This document shows positions 1 through 5,684 of a stretch of DNA of 12,430 nt, in pieces. A program made the position numbers and the translations under genes. The DNA comes from Planctomycetota bacterium (GTDB lineage Bacteria; Planctomycetota; B129-G9): positions 1 to 12,430 of the forward strand of contig JAUWEX010000011.1 in assembly GCA_030607235.1 (NCBI GenBank), written 5' to 3'. The notes beneath the pieces were generated by a model. The model made no database searches. It was not told the DNA's origin and saw nothing but the letters and a program-made list of their open reading frames with translations. How positions within the stretch are numbered: the first letter of the stretch is position 1; each line of letters starts with the position of its first letter.

Positions 1-537
1 GGGCAGGTAGACGATATCGCCGGGGCGGACCTCGACGCGGCGCAGGCATTTTTCGAGTTGCCCCTTTTCGAGCAGTTCGCGGAATTCGTCTTTGGTCGTG
101 CCCTCGACCGATCCCAGCACGAGGCTTGCGCCGGGCTGCGCCTCAATGATGTACCACGCCTCGGCCTTGCCGGACTCGCCGTTTTCGCGTTTGCGGGCGT
201 AGTCGTCGTCGGGGTGCACCTGGACGGAGAGGTCGTCGTTGGCGTCGATGTATTTTACGAGCAGCGGAAACCGATCGCGGCATTCCGCGGCCAGTGCGGT
301 GCCGAGGATCTCGGCGGGGTACTGCTCGCAAAGTCGGCGCAGGTTCCACTTTTCCACGAGTCGGCCGTTGGCGACTATGCTGCTATCTTCTCCGTGGTCG
401 GCGATTTCCCAGGATTCGCCGGTTTTGTTTTGCCGCGGGATGTTTTTGCCAAACAGGTCGCGCAGGCGGCTTCCGCCCCACACAGTCTGTTTGAATATCT
501 CTTTGAACCGCAGCGGGTATGCTTCAAAAGTATTCAT
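1..537 (-). CDS. manA: Phosphomannose isomerase type I (mannose-6-phosphate isomerase), 3' end outside window
   Basis: Zinc-dependent enzyme that interconverts mannose-6-phosphate and fructose-6-phosphate, linking glycolysis to mannose and GDP-mannose metabolism in the cytoplasm. The 179 codons present give the cupin N-terminal part. The zinc-site motif QVHPDD is at residues 106-111 (Q106 and H108 as ligands), and GKAEAWYI at 123-130 supplies the ligand E126. The opening FKQTVWGGSRL and GESWEIADH (about 40-48) are typical of the family, particularly the short form common in Firmicutes and many environmental bacteria. Translation is set at the ATG at 537; the Shine-Dalgarno is poor (GAAAGCGG). 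The C-terminal half, including the last zinc-ligand histidine, lies beyond the window, so completeness cannot be judged. A TATAAT box 40 bases upstream suggests independent transcription. Identification is firm; substrate preference is inferred from the family. Confidence 0.93.
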   Translation of the reverse strand, partial: MNTFEAYPLRFKEIFKQTVWGGSRLRDLFGKNIPRQNKTGESWEIADHGEDSSIVANGRLVEKWNLRRLCEQYPAEILGTALAAECRDRFPLLVKYIDANDDLSVQVHPDDDYARKRENGESGKAEAWYIIEAQPGASLVLGSVEGTTKDEFRELLEKGQLEKCLRRVEVRPGDIVYLP

Positions 538-577
538 AATCCGCTTTCAAAAAGGGGAGATTGAATCGAAGGGTAAC

Positions 578-605
578 ATTATACTCGTTTTCGCCGAGAG
601 TGCAA
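578..605 (-). promoter_or_regulatory. Predicted sigma-70 promoter of manA
   Basis: On the minus strand there is a perfect -10 box TATAAT (583-578) and a weak -35 TTGCAC (605-600) with a 16-base spacer. Transcription would begin near 571, leaving a leader of about 35 bases before the manA ATG. The site lies just downstream (minus-strand sense) of the terminator at 640-684, so manA would be insulated from the radA operon. The -35 matches only the TTG of the consensus. Confidence 0.55.
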
Positions 606-639
606 TGCAGATTGAACCTCGGCGGCAAAAGAGTTCCCC

Positions 640-684
640 AAAAAAAATGACACCAAAAGCGGCGCGCTTTCGTGTCATTTTTTT
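640..684 (-). terminator. Intrinsic terminator, symmetrical and potentially bidirectional
   Basis: A perfect 7-bp stem ATGACAC/GTGTCAT (647-653 with 672-678) is stacked on an inner AAAGCG/CGCTTT stem (656-661 with 665-670) with a GCG loop. It is flanked by eight A (640-647) on one side and seven T (678-684) on the other, so a U-tract follows the hairpin in either direction. On the minus strand it would end transcripts from the radA-DUF2752 operon or from an RNA encoded at about 687-800, just before the manA promoter. No plus-strand gene ends here, so minus-strand use is more likely. Confidence 0.88.
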
Positions 685-791
685 AACCGTGCGGGATGCG
701 ACAGTGTAAGTGTAGAGGAGATTCCAGCATCTAACGATGTCCGGCAAACGACCTCCCGCACGGGCACGAGTAAAATCGCAAATCATGTGCC
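640..791 (-). ncRNA. Possible structured non-coding RNA or structured 3' UTR, family not recognised
   Basis: Reading the minus strand, three hairpin elements follow each other without a coding frame. These are GGCAC/GTGCC (791-787 with 767-763), a 10-bp perfect inverted repeat CCGTGCGGGA/TCCCGCACGG (763-754 with 696-687), and the terminator at 684-640. Base 763 would be shared by the first two. The 57-base interior of the long repeat holds a small hairpin with a CATC-GTTA-GATG core (about 743-722). This is the layout of a small terminated RNA of about 150 bases. However, no convincing promoter is visible, and it could be the 3' UTR of the radA-DUF2752 transcript. It does not show the hallmarks I know for 6S, SRP, RNase P or tmRNA. 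The 5' end given is only the outermost visible helix. Confidence 0.35.
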
Positions 792-957
792 AGAGGCTGG
801 ATTTTCGCCTTTTAACGTAACCCGATTTGTGGCAAGATGTTGCGTTTGTGGCGGAGGGCGCGCGGAACAAGCGACTGCCTACGTTGCAGCCATCATTGTA
901 CGCGATGTATTCAATGTGGGCGCTTGCGGGTGCCGAAAATTGGCAAAAACGTTTTGA

Positions 958-1413
958 TTATACGCCTTGAAAGCAGCGCATCAGGTTGAAAAGCCACGTT
1001 ACGATAAAACATACCCCCAAGGCGGTCAGCGTCTTATTGCTGAAAACACGCTTGAGCGCCGGTGTGAGAGGGCGGTTGCGCAGCAGCGAGTTGGCACTGA
1101 GAATCGCGACCAAAACTATCATCGAGAACGCAATTATGCCGAAGGGGTGGGCGTTGAAGGCGCCGACCACGTCCGCGTGGGCCATGTGCGTCATGCTTGT
1201 CGTCAGGCCGCAAGCCGGGCAGGGCAAAGCGGTTATGGTTTTGAATGCACAGGGAAGGAGGTGCAGCTGGGAGTGGGTACCGTAGCCGCGGGAGTCGGGC
1301 CGGAGCCACAAGGCGGTTGCGATCGCCGCGACGCAGAGCAACAAAAGCGTTGTGGCGAGGAATCGCTCGCTGGTCGAGGTTGCGGCCATGCAGGACTTTT
1401 CAGCAGAACGCAT
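958..1413 (-). CDS. DUF2752 family small membrane protein
   Basis: Predicted 151-residue integral membrane protein of unknown function. The family signature is CPACGLTTS at residues 65-73, followed about 15 residues later by an A-FNAHPFG segment (85-92); both match the DUF2752 pattern of a CPxCGLT motif and a downstream N-P-like turn. Hydrophobic segments are seen at about 18-36, 92-108 and 129-145. The ATG at 1413 is chosen because a GAGGTG ribosome site sits 4 bases upstream. This makes the gene overlap the end of radA by 14 bases, a sign of translational coupling. A second ATG at 1389 (10 bases after the radA stop) has a poorer site. The open frame extends further upstream but that part is radA coding sequence read in another frame. 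The role is unknown; paired cysteines could bind metal or form a disulfide, which is speculation. Confidence 0.85.
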   Translation of the reverse strand: MRSAEKSCMAATSTSERFLATTLLLLCVAAIATALWLRPDSRGYGTHSQLHLLPCAFKTITALPCPACGLTTSMTHMAHADVVGAFNAHPFGIIAFSMIVLVAILSANSLLRNRPLTPALKRVFSNKTLTALGVCFIVTWLFNLMRCFQGV

Positions 1414-2761
1414 CGAGCACCTCAGCGATTGAGCGGAAGGCGCGTGCCCTGATATTGCCGCGCGGGGTTTGCGCTGTCGCGCTCGATGGCGCGAGGACGG
1501 CCTGTTTGAAGCCAAGTTTTTCGGCCTCTTTGAGTCGCTGCTCGGCCATCGTAACCCCGCGCAATTCGCCGCCGAGGCCGAGTTCCGCCGCGAAGACGCA
1601 GTCGGCGGACAGCGGTTTGGCGCGCACGCTCGACGCGATAGCCATCGCCAGGCTCAGGTCCATTGCCGGCTCGACGGCCTGGATGCCGCCGACGACGCTG
1701 GCGAAAATATCGTTGGTGCCCAGCGGCAGCGCGGCGTGTCGCTCGAGGACGGCGATTATCATGGCCATGCGGTTTGAGTCCAGACCGGAAGCGCGGCGCG
1801 TGGGCGAGGCGAACGAACTTTTCGAGGCCAGCGCCTGCACCTCGACCAGCAGCGAGCGGCTGCCTTCGATGGTGGCGGCGATGGCGTTGCCGGGCTGGGC
1901 GGCGTCGCGCTCGGAGAGGAAGATCGCTGACGGATTAAGCACTTCCTTGAGGCCGTCGCGGGTCATCTCGAAGACGCCGATTTCGTTGGTCGAGCCGTAG
2001 CGATTTTTTATCGTGCGCAGGATGCGATACGAGTGGAAGCGGTCGCCCTCGAAGTAGAGGACGCAGTCGACGAGGTGCTCCAGCACTTTAGGCCCGGCGA
2101 TCGTGCCGTCTTTAGTGATGTGGCCGACGAGAAACAGCCCGCACTCGCGGCGTTTGGCGGTGCAGATCAGTTCCATCGCGCATTGCCGGACCTGGTTGAC
2201 GGTTCCGGGCGCGGCGGCGAGTTCGTGGCGGTGGATCATCTGGATCGAGTCGACGATGACGAGGTCGGGCGCGATGGTTTCGATATGGGCGGTGATCGCC
2301 GCCAGCGAATTTTCGGCTACGACGAAGACGCGCTCCGAGTCGGCGCCGAGGCGCGAGGCGCGCATCCTGGTCTGGCGCATAGATTCCTCGCCGGTTACGT
2401 AGAGCACGGTTCTGCCGGAGGCCGCGACGCTCTGGGCGGCCTGGAGCATGAGCGTGGACTTGCCGATGCCCGGTTCGCCGCCGAGCAGGACAACCATGCC
2501 CGGCACGAGGCCGCCGCCGAGAACGCGGTCGAGTTCGCCGTTGCCACAGGGTGTGTGTTGCTGCTCGCTGAGCGGTATTTCGGGCAGCGGCACCGGCGGC
2601 GAGGTCGCCAGCGACGAGTGCGCGGCGGAGGCGGCGGGTTCGGTTTCGAGGAATTCTTCTTCCATCGTCCCCCATTGGCCGCACTGCACGCAACGCCCGC
2701 CCCACTTCGGCGATTGCGCGCCGCAGTTCGTGCACGAGTATATGGTTTTTGGTTTTCCCAT
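1400..2761 (-). CDS. radA: DNA repair and recombination ATPase RadA/Sms
   Basis: RadA is a RecA-like, DnaB-like ATPase that promotes branch migration and processing of recombination intermediates. At 453 residues it has normal length and all family blocks in order. These are an N-terminal C4 zinc finger (C10, C13, C24, C27), a Walker A motif GGEPGIGKS at 94-102, a Walker B segment DLVIVDS at 166-172, the RadA-specific KNRYG motif at 252-256 (usually KNRFG, so a conservative F to Y change), and a C-terminal Lon-protease-like domain. That last domain includes VVGGI at 356-360 and GLGGELRGV at 395-403; in RadA it is non-proteolytic. The start ATG at 2761 is fixed by the zinc finger beginning at residue 10; the ribosome site is weak. 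A promoter is predicted at 2816-2844. The stop codon lies inside the following DUF2752 gene, so the two form an operon. Confidence 0.97.
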   Translation of the reverse strand: MGKPKTIYSCTNCGAQSPKWGGRCVQCGQWGTMEEEFLETEPAASAAHSSLATSPPVPLPEIPLSEQQHTPCGNGELDRVLGGGLVPGMVVLLGGEPGIGKSTLMLQAAQSVAASGRTVLYVTGEESMRQTRMRASRLGADSERVFVVAENSLAAITAHIETIAPDLVIVDSIQMIHRHELAAAPGTVNQVRQCAMELICTAKRRECGLFLVGHITKDGTIAGPKVLEHLVDCVLYFEGDRFHSYRILRTIKNRYGSTNEIGVFEMTRDGLKEVLNPSAIFLSERDAAQPGNAIAATIEGSRSLLVEVQALASKSSFASPTRRASGLDSNRMAMIIAVLERHAALPLGTNDIFASVVGGIQAVEPAMDLSLAMAIASSVRAKPLSADCVFAAELGLGGELRGVTMAEQRLKEAEKLGFKQAVLAPSSATAQTPRGNIRARAFRSIAEVLDAFC

Positions 2762-2815
2762 TTTGTGTGAAAGATTCGGCGAGAAAAGTCGATAAAAAAA
2801 GCACCCTATCCAATC

Positions 2816-2844
2816 AGTATATCACCAAGTCTTTCATCACCCAA
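2816..2844 (-). promoter_or_regulatory. Predicted sigma-70 promoter of radA
   Basis: On the minus strand a -35 TTGGGT (2844-2839) and a -10 TATACT (2821-2816, five of six consensus bases) are separated by 17 bases. It lies in the 139-base divergent region shared with the receiver-domain gene and would give a radA leader of about 50 bases. I found no comparably good promoter for the plus-strand gene at 2901. Confidence 0.5.
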
Positions 2845-2900
2845 GCCAAAATCCCGGCACTTGCTCGGAACTTTGTGGCAGAACGCGTAAGGAGAAAAAT

Positions 2901-3290
2901 GTGAGCGCGAAGAAAATACTTGTTGTCGACGACAACGAAAGCATTCTTTCTATTCTCAAATACTGGCTGATCGACGCGGGCTACGCGCCGGATACCACAC
3001 CTCATCCCGCCAAGGCGGTACGAATGGCGCGTGAGGGCGATTACGGCCTGATTATCCTCGACGTGATGATGGAGGAAATGAACGGCATCGAGGTGCTCGA
3101 ACAACTGCGCGCCGACGAGAGAACCGCCAGTGTGCCGGTTATGATGATTACCGCCCTGTCGCTCCAGCGTTCCTTTAGCGCCGAGACCTTTGAGATGTTC
3201 GACGACATCCTGACCAAGCCGTTCCACAAAGAAGAACTGCTCGAAAAAATTGAGCACGCGCTAATGGCTCCCCGGCCGCTGGCGAAATAG
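2901..3290 (+). CDS. Stand-alone response regulator receiver (CheY-like) protein
   Basis: A 129-residue single-domain receiver protein. The acidic pocket D10-D11, the phospho-acceptor D54 in the segment IILDVMM, the switch T84 (MMITAL) and the conserved K106 (LTKPF) are all in place, so it should accept a phosphoryl group. There is no output domain and no histidine kinase nearby, so it must act through protein contacts (phosphorelay shuttle, chemotaxis-like motor control or an unknown partner). The GTG start at 2901 is chosen because GGAG (2891-2894) is 6 bases upstream; the overlapping ATG at 2899 is followed at once by a TGA stop and cannot be used. The last 30 bases overlap the convergent Nudix gene. 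Family is certain, pathway is unknown. Confidence 0.93.
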   Translation: MSAKKILVVDDNESILSILKYWLIDAGYAPDTTPHPAKAVRMAREGDYGLIILDVMMEEMNGIEVLEQLRADERTASVPVMMITALSLQRSFSAETFEMFDDILTKPFHKEELLEKIEHALMAPRPLAK

Positions 3291-3680
3291 CCGGTCCGCC
3301 GCGGCGTTTAGGAGCCTGCGGGCGTTGTCGAATTGAACCAGCCCCAGGGCCTCGTCCAGCGTCGCCCAGCGCCAGTCGGCGTGCTCGTCGGAGAGGGTTA
3401 CGTTTTCGGTCTGCGTTTCGGCCAGGAAGTACGCGACCTCCTTGGGCTTCGCGCCGACCTTGTAGCGGATGACCTCGCGGGAATCCGGCACAATCTCAAG
3501 CACGTCGATTCCGCACTCCTCGCGCGTTTCGCGCCGGGCTGCCTGCATTTCGTCCTCGCCGGGGTCGATGTGTCCCTTCGGAAAGTCCCAGTGCCCGTGC
3601 GCGGCGTTTTTGATCAGCAGGAAACGCACACCGTCGCCGTCGCGCCGAAAAAGAATGATGCCCGCGGATTTTTCCAACAC
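3261..3680 (-). CDS. Nudix hydrolase, MutT/Ap4A-hydrolase-like
   Basis: A 139-residue Nudix enzyme that would cleave a nucleoside diphosphate linked to another group. The Nudix box is complete at residues 36-58: G36, E42, R50-E51, E54-E55, G57, with the metal-binding REXXEE core. The preceding HWDFPKGHIDPGE resembles diadenosine tetraphosphate hydrolases, but the substrate cannot be assigned from sequence. The GTG start at 3680 has a strong GGAGG 5 bases upstream; longer versions of the frame read into the preceding larE gene and look like random sequence. It lies 11 bases after the larE stop, as the third gene of the ThiI-like/larE operon. Its stop lies inside the end of the convergent receiver gene (30-base overlap). 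Confidence 0.93.
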   Translation of the reverse strand: MLEKSAGIILFRRDGDGVRFLLIKNAAHGHWDFPKGHIDPGEDEMQAARRETREECGIDVLEIVPDSREVIRYKVGAKPKEVAYFLAETQTENVTLSDEHADWRWATLDEALGLVQFDNARRLLNAAADRLFRQRPGSH

Positions 3681-3691
3681 GTTTTCCTCCG

Positions 3692-4501
3692 TTATTCGAT
3701 TTCCGCTTCGAGACTGCCGCTGCGGTAGCCTTCCATATCGACGGCGACGAATTTGAAGCCCGCGTCCTTGATTTTCTCGACCAGGTTTCTCTCTTCGTCG
3801 CGCCTGATAAAGCGCGGGATGTCTTCGGGCGGCAGTTCGACGCGCGCGACCGCGCCGTGATATCGCATGCGGCACAGCGCAAAGCCCGCCTTGTGCAAAA
3901 CCGTTTCCGCTGCCTCGACCTGCGCGAGTTTTTCGGCGGTGATGCGCTCGCCGACCGGGAAGCGTGTCGCTAGGCAGGTTTGCGAGGGGCGCGCCCAGTC
4001 TTCAAACCCCGCCTTGCGCAGGGCCTCGCGGATTTCGCCTTTGCCCAGGCCCGCCTCCAGCAACGGGTGCCGCACACCCATTTCCTGCGCGGCCCGCAGG
4101 CCGGGGCGGTATTCGCCGGGATCGTCGGCGTTGGTGCCGTCGGCGACGTGGCGGATGTTGTGCGCGTTGGCGAAGGTGCGAATCGCGGCAAGCATCGTTT
4201 TTTTGCAGTGATAGCAGCGGTCGGCGGGGTTTTCGGCAACGAGCGGCTTGGCGAGGATGTCGACCGTAATCTCAACGTGCCGGATGCCGAAGCGGGCGGC
4301 GATTTCACGCGCGCGCTCGATCTCTTCGCGGGGAAAAATCGGCGAGACCGCCGTTATCGCGACGCATTTTTCGCCCAGCGCCCGCCCGCACAGCATCAGC
4401 AGAAGCGCGCTGTCGACTCCGCCGGAGAGCGCCACCGCCACGCTTTCCATTTCGGCAATGATGGCCCCGGCGCGTTCGATTTTTTTCGCCGTCGCGCTCA
4501 C
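3692..4501 (-). CDS. larE: LarE-like ATP-dependent sulfur transferase (PP-loop)
   Basis: The LarE family adenylates the carboxylate of a pyridinium precursor and inserts sulfur to build the nickel-pincer nucleotide cofactor of lactate racemase and related enzymes. The 269-residue protein has the PP-loop SGGVDS at 26-31 and a distal CLATR motif whose Cys is residue 176, the same number as the sulfur-donating Cys176 of Lactobacillus plantarum LarE. It also has RCYHCK at 95-100, giving C96 and C99. A three-cysteine set of this kind has been linked to a [4Fe-4S] cluster in some LarE proteins (Thermotoga maritima). The GTG start at 4501 overlaps the TGA of the upstream gene (GTGA), with a G-rich stretch about 10 bases upstream. 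larA, larB and larC are not in the window, so the target enzyme is unknown. Confidence 0.88.
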   Translation of the reverse strand: MSATAKKIERAGAIIAEMESVAVALSGGVDSALLLMLCGRALGEKCVAITAVSPIFPREEIERAREIAARFGIRHVEITVDILAKPLVAENPADRCYHCKKTMLAAIRTFANAHNIRHVADGTNADDPGEYRPGLRAAQEMGVRHPLLEAGLGKGEIREALRKAGFEDWARPSQTCLATRFPVGERITAEKLAQVEAAETVLHKAGFALCRMRYHGAVARVELPPEDIPRFIRRDEERNLVEKIKDAGFKFVAVDMEGYRSGSLEAEIE

Positions 4502-5508
4502 AGGATCAGTTGCCCCCGAAATTCGTCCGGCCCGGCGGGTCGAACGGTGAAAATTTTTATCGGTTCGGCCTCGATGTCGCCTGTCGCGTACAGGCCGATC
4601 CTTACGGTCTCCTTGTCGCGGCCCTGCGAGTAGCGGGCGGTGATGCGGGCGGCGGTTTCGAGGTTGCGCTCGCCCGTGTCGCCGCGTACGACCATTACCG
4701 GCCCGGCGAGATCGACGGCGCACAGAATCGTGTCGCCTGGCGCGATGAACGAGACGAGGTGCTCGTTGTCTTTTTCATTGCGCCCCACTGCGGCCTTGGT
4801 GTGCGCGTCGAGCCGAAAGTGCCGCCCGGCCTTGAGCAGCGCCATGTCGGCGGTCGTAAACGGAGGATGATCGAGCACATCCTGAATTTTGACCACGAAG
4901 GTATTTTCGGTCAGCAAGCAGCCTCCGGCGGGGTTGGGGAATTCGGTCAGGCCGAATTCCTGCGCTAGCGCGAGTTGCTCCTTGCGTCCGCGGCCGGAAA
5001 TGGCCAGCATTTTTTCGCGGTCGATCAGGCCGGCGCGTTCGGCGTTGGTCGGCGGCAGGATCTTGCCGCACAGGGGCCGGACGACCAGACCGACGACGTC
5101 GGCCTTGCGGTCGATCATGTCTATTGCGTGTCGGCGCTGGCTCATAGGGCGCTGGCCGACGACTTCGCCGGAAATGATGAATTTTGCGCCGATTTCGCGC
5201 ATGAACTCCGCGGCGCGGCGCAGCATGGCGATGCGGCAGTCGATGCAGGGGTTGAGGTTTTTGCCGAAACCGTGCGGCGGATTTTTCAGCAGTGCGAGCA
5301 TGGTCTCCGAGGAGTCGCGCAGATGCACCTCAATCCCCAGTTCTTTTGCGGCCAGCGTCGCGTTTCCGCCGGTTGCGGCGTGCTCGGCGTCTTTTAAGAA
5401 CACGGAAACGAAATGCAGCCCGATTACCTCGATGCCCTGCTGCTGCATGAGTTTTATCGCGAGGCTGCTGTCGAGGCCGCCCGAAAGAAGCGCCATGGCT
5501 TTGGTCAT
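4498..5508 (-). CDS. ThiI/MnmA-like PP-loop tRNA-thiolation-type protein with C-terminal NFACT-R-like domain
   Basis: A 336-residue protein that would activate a substrate with ATP and transfer sulfur, probably to tRNA. The PP-loop motif SGGLDS is at residues 9-14. Three cysteines follow the pattern of iron-sulfur thiolation enzymes: C88 and C91 in NPCIDCR, and C197 in PAGGCLLT. The middle portion (ISGEVVGQRPMSQ, 112-124) resembles the ThiI-related proteins often labelled 'tRNA 4-thiouridine synthase' or 'tRNA methyltransferase' in annotations. The last ~110 residues (HFRLDAHTKAAVGRN from 230) resemble the NFACT-R/DUF814 RNA-binding module. The THUMP and rhodanese domains of classical ThiI are absent, so I avoid the thiI symbol. 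ATG at 5508 is preferred to the adjacent GTG at 5511 because GGAG lies 6 bases upstream. First gene of the operon with larE and the Nudix gene. Confidence 0.85.
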   Translation of the reverse strand: MTKAMALLSGGLDSSLAIKLMQQQGIEVIGLHFVSVFLKDAEHAATGGNATLAAKELGIEVHLRDSSETMLALLKNPPHGFGKNLNPCIDCRIAMLRRAAEFMREIGAKFIISGEVVGQRPMSQRRHAIDMIDRKADVVGLVVRPLCGKILPPTNAERAGLIDREKMLAISGRGRKEQLALAQEFGLTEFPNPAGGCLLTENTFVVKIQDVLDHPPFTTADMALLKAGRHFRLDAHTKAAVGRNEKDNEHLVSFIAPGDTILCAVDLAGPVMVVRGDTGERNLETAARITARYSQGRDKETVRIGLYATGDIEAEPIKIFTVRPAGPDEFRGQLIL

Positions 5509-5547
5509 CACTGTCTCCGTTATTGTGGTTGTCTGAAAAACGGGCGC

Positions 5548-5575
5548 ATTATACAGGATTTTCGCGTTTGCACAA
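5548..5575 (-). promoter_or_regulatory. Predicted promoter of the ThiI-like/larE/Nudix operon
   Basis: On the minus strand a perfect -10 TATAAT (5553-5548) is preceded, at a 16-base spacing, by a weak -35 TTGTGC (5575-5570). Transcription would start near 5541, giving a leader of about 33 bases. It lies back to back with the trmD promoter in the 176-base divergent region. Confidence 0.6.
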
Positions 5576-5626
5576 ACCCGCGGCGGCTTGGGGTGCGGAA
5601 TTTGTGAGAAAAATGCGCGAAATTCG

Positions 5627-5655
5627 TTGACTCTGCCCCGGAAATTTTATATAGT
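5627..5655 (+). promoter_or_regulatory. Predicted sigma-70 promoter of trmD-rplS
   Basis: A -35 TTGACT (5627-5632), a 17-base spacer and a -10 TATAGT (5650-5655) make a near-consensus promoter. Transcription from about 5662 leaves a short leader of about 23 bases before the trmD ATG. It is one of the strongest promoters in the window, as expected for a ribosomal-protein operon. Confidence 0.82.
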
Positions 5656-5684
5656 CGCCTCCTTTCATCCGGCAGGGGTAGTCT

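Larger units (their letters stand above)
538..957. other. Gene-free interval between manA and the DUF2752 gene
   Basis: This 420-base stretch has no credible protein gene. The open frames crossing it run through a terminator hairpin, have no ribosome-binding site and show no recognisable protein motif. It contains the manA promoter (578-605), an intrinsic terminator (640-684), and inverted repeats at 687-696/754-763 and 763-767/787-791 that may belong to a structured RNA. Between about 800 and 957 I see no promoter, RNA or gene; an 8-base TTTGTGGC is repeated at 826-833 and 845-852, which may be chance. Confidence 0.7.

Noticed and set aside
720..745. GTTAGAT within a hairpin, reminiscent of an integron attC core (GTTRRRY)
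   Set aside because: The paired core and simple sites are not arranged as in attC, and there is no integrase or cassette nearby; the short match is explained by the small hairpin.
547..870. A 107-codon minus-strand frame in the gap after the DUF2752 gene
   Set aside because: It reads straight through the terminator hairpin and the manA promoter and lacks a ribosome site or any family resemblance.
3681..3875. An N-terminally extended (204-residue) form of the Nudix protein
   Set aside because: The extra residues are Arg-rich and overlap larE in another frame, whereas the GTG at 3680 has a strong GGAGG and gives the usual family length.
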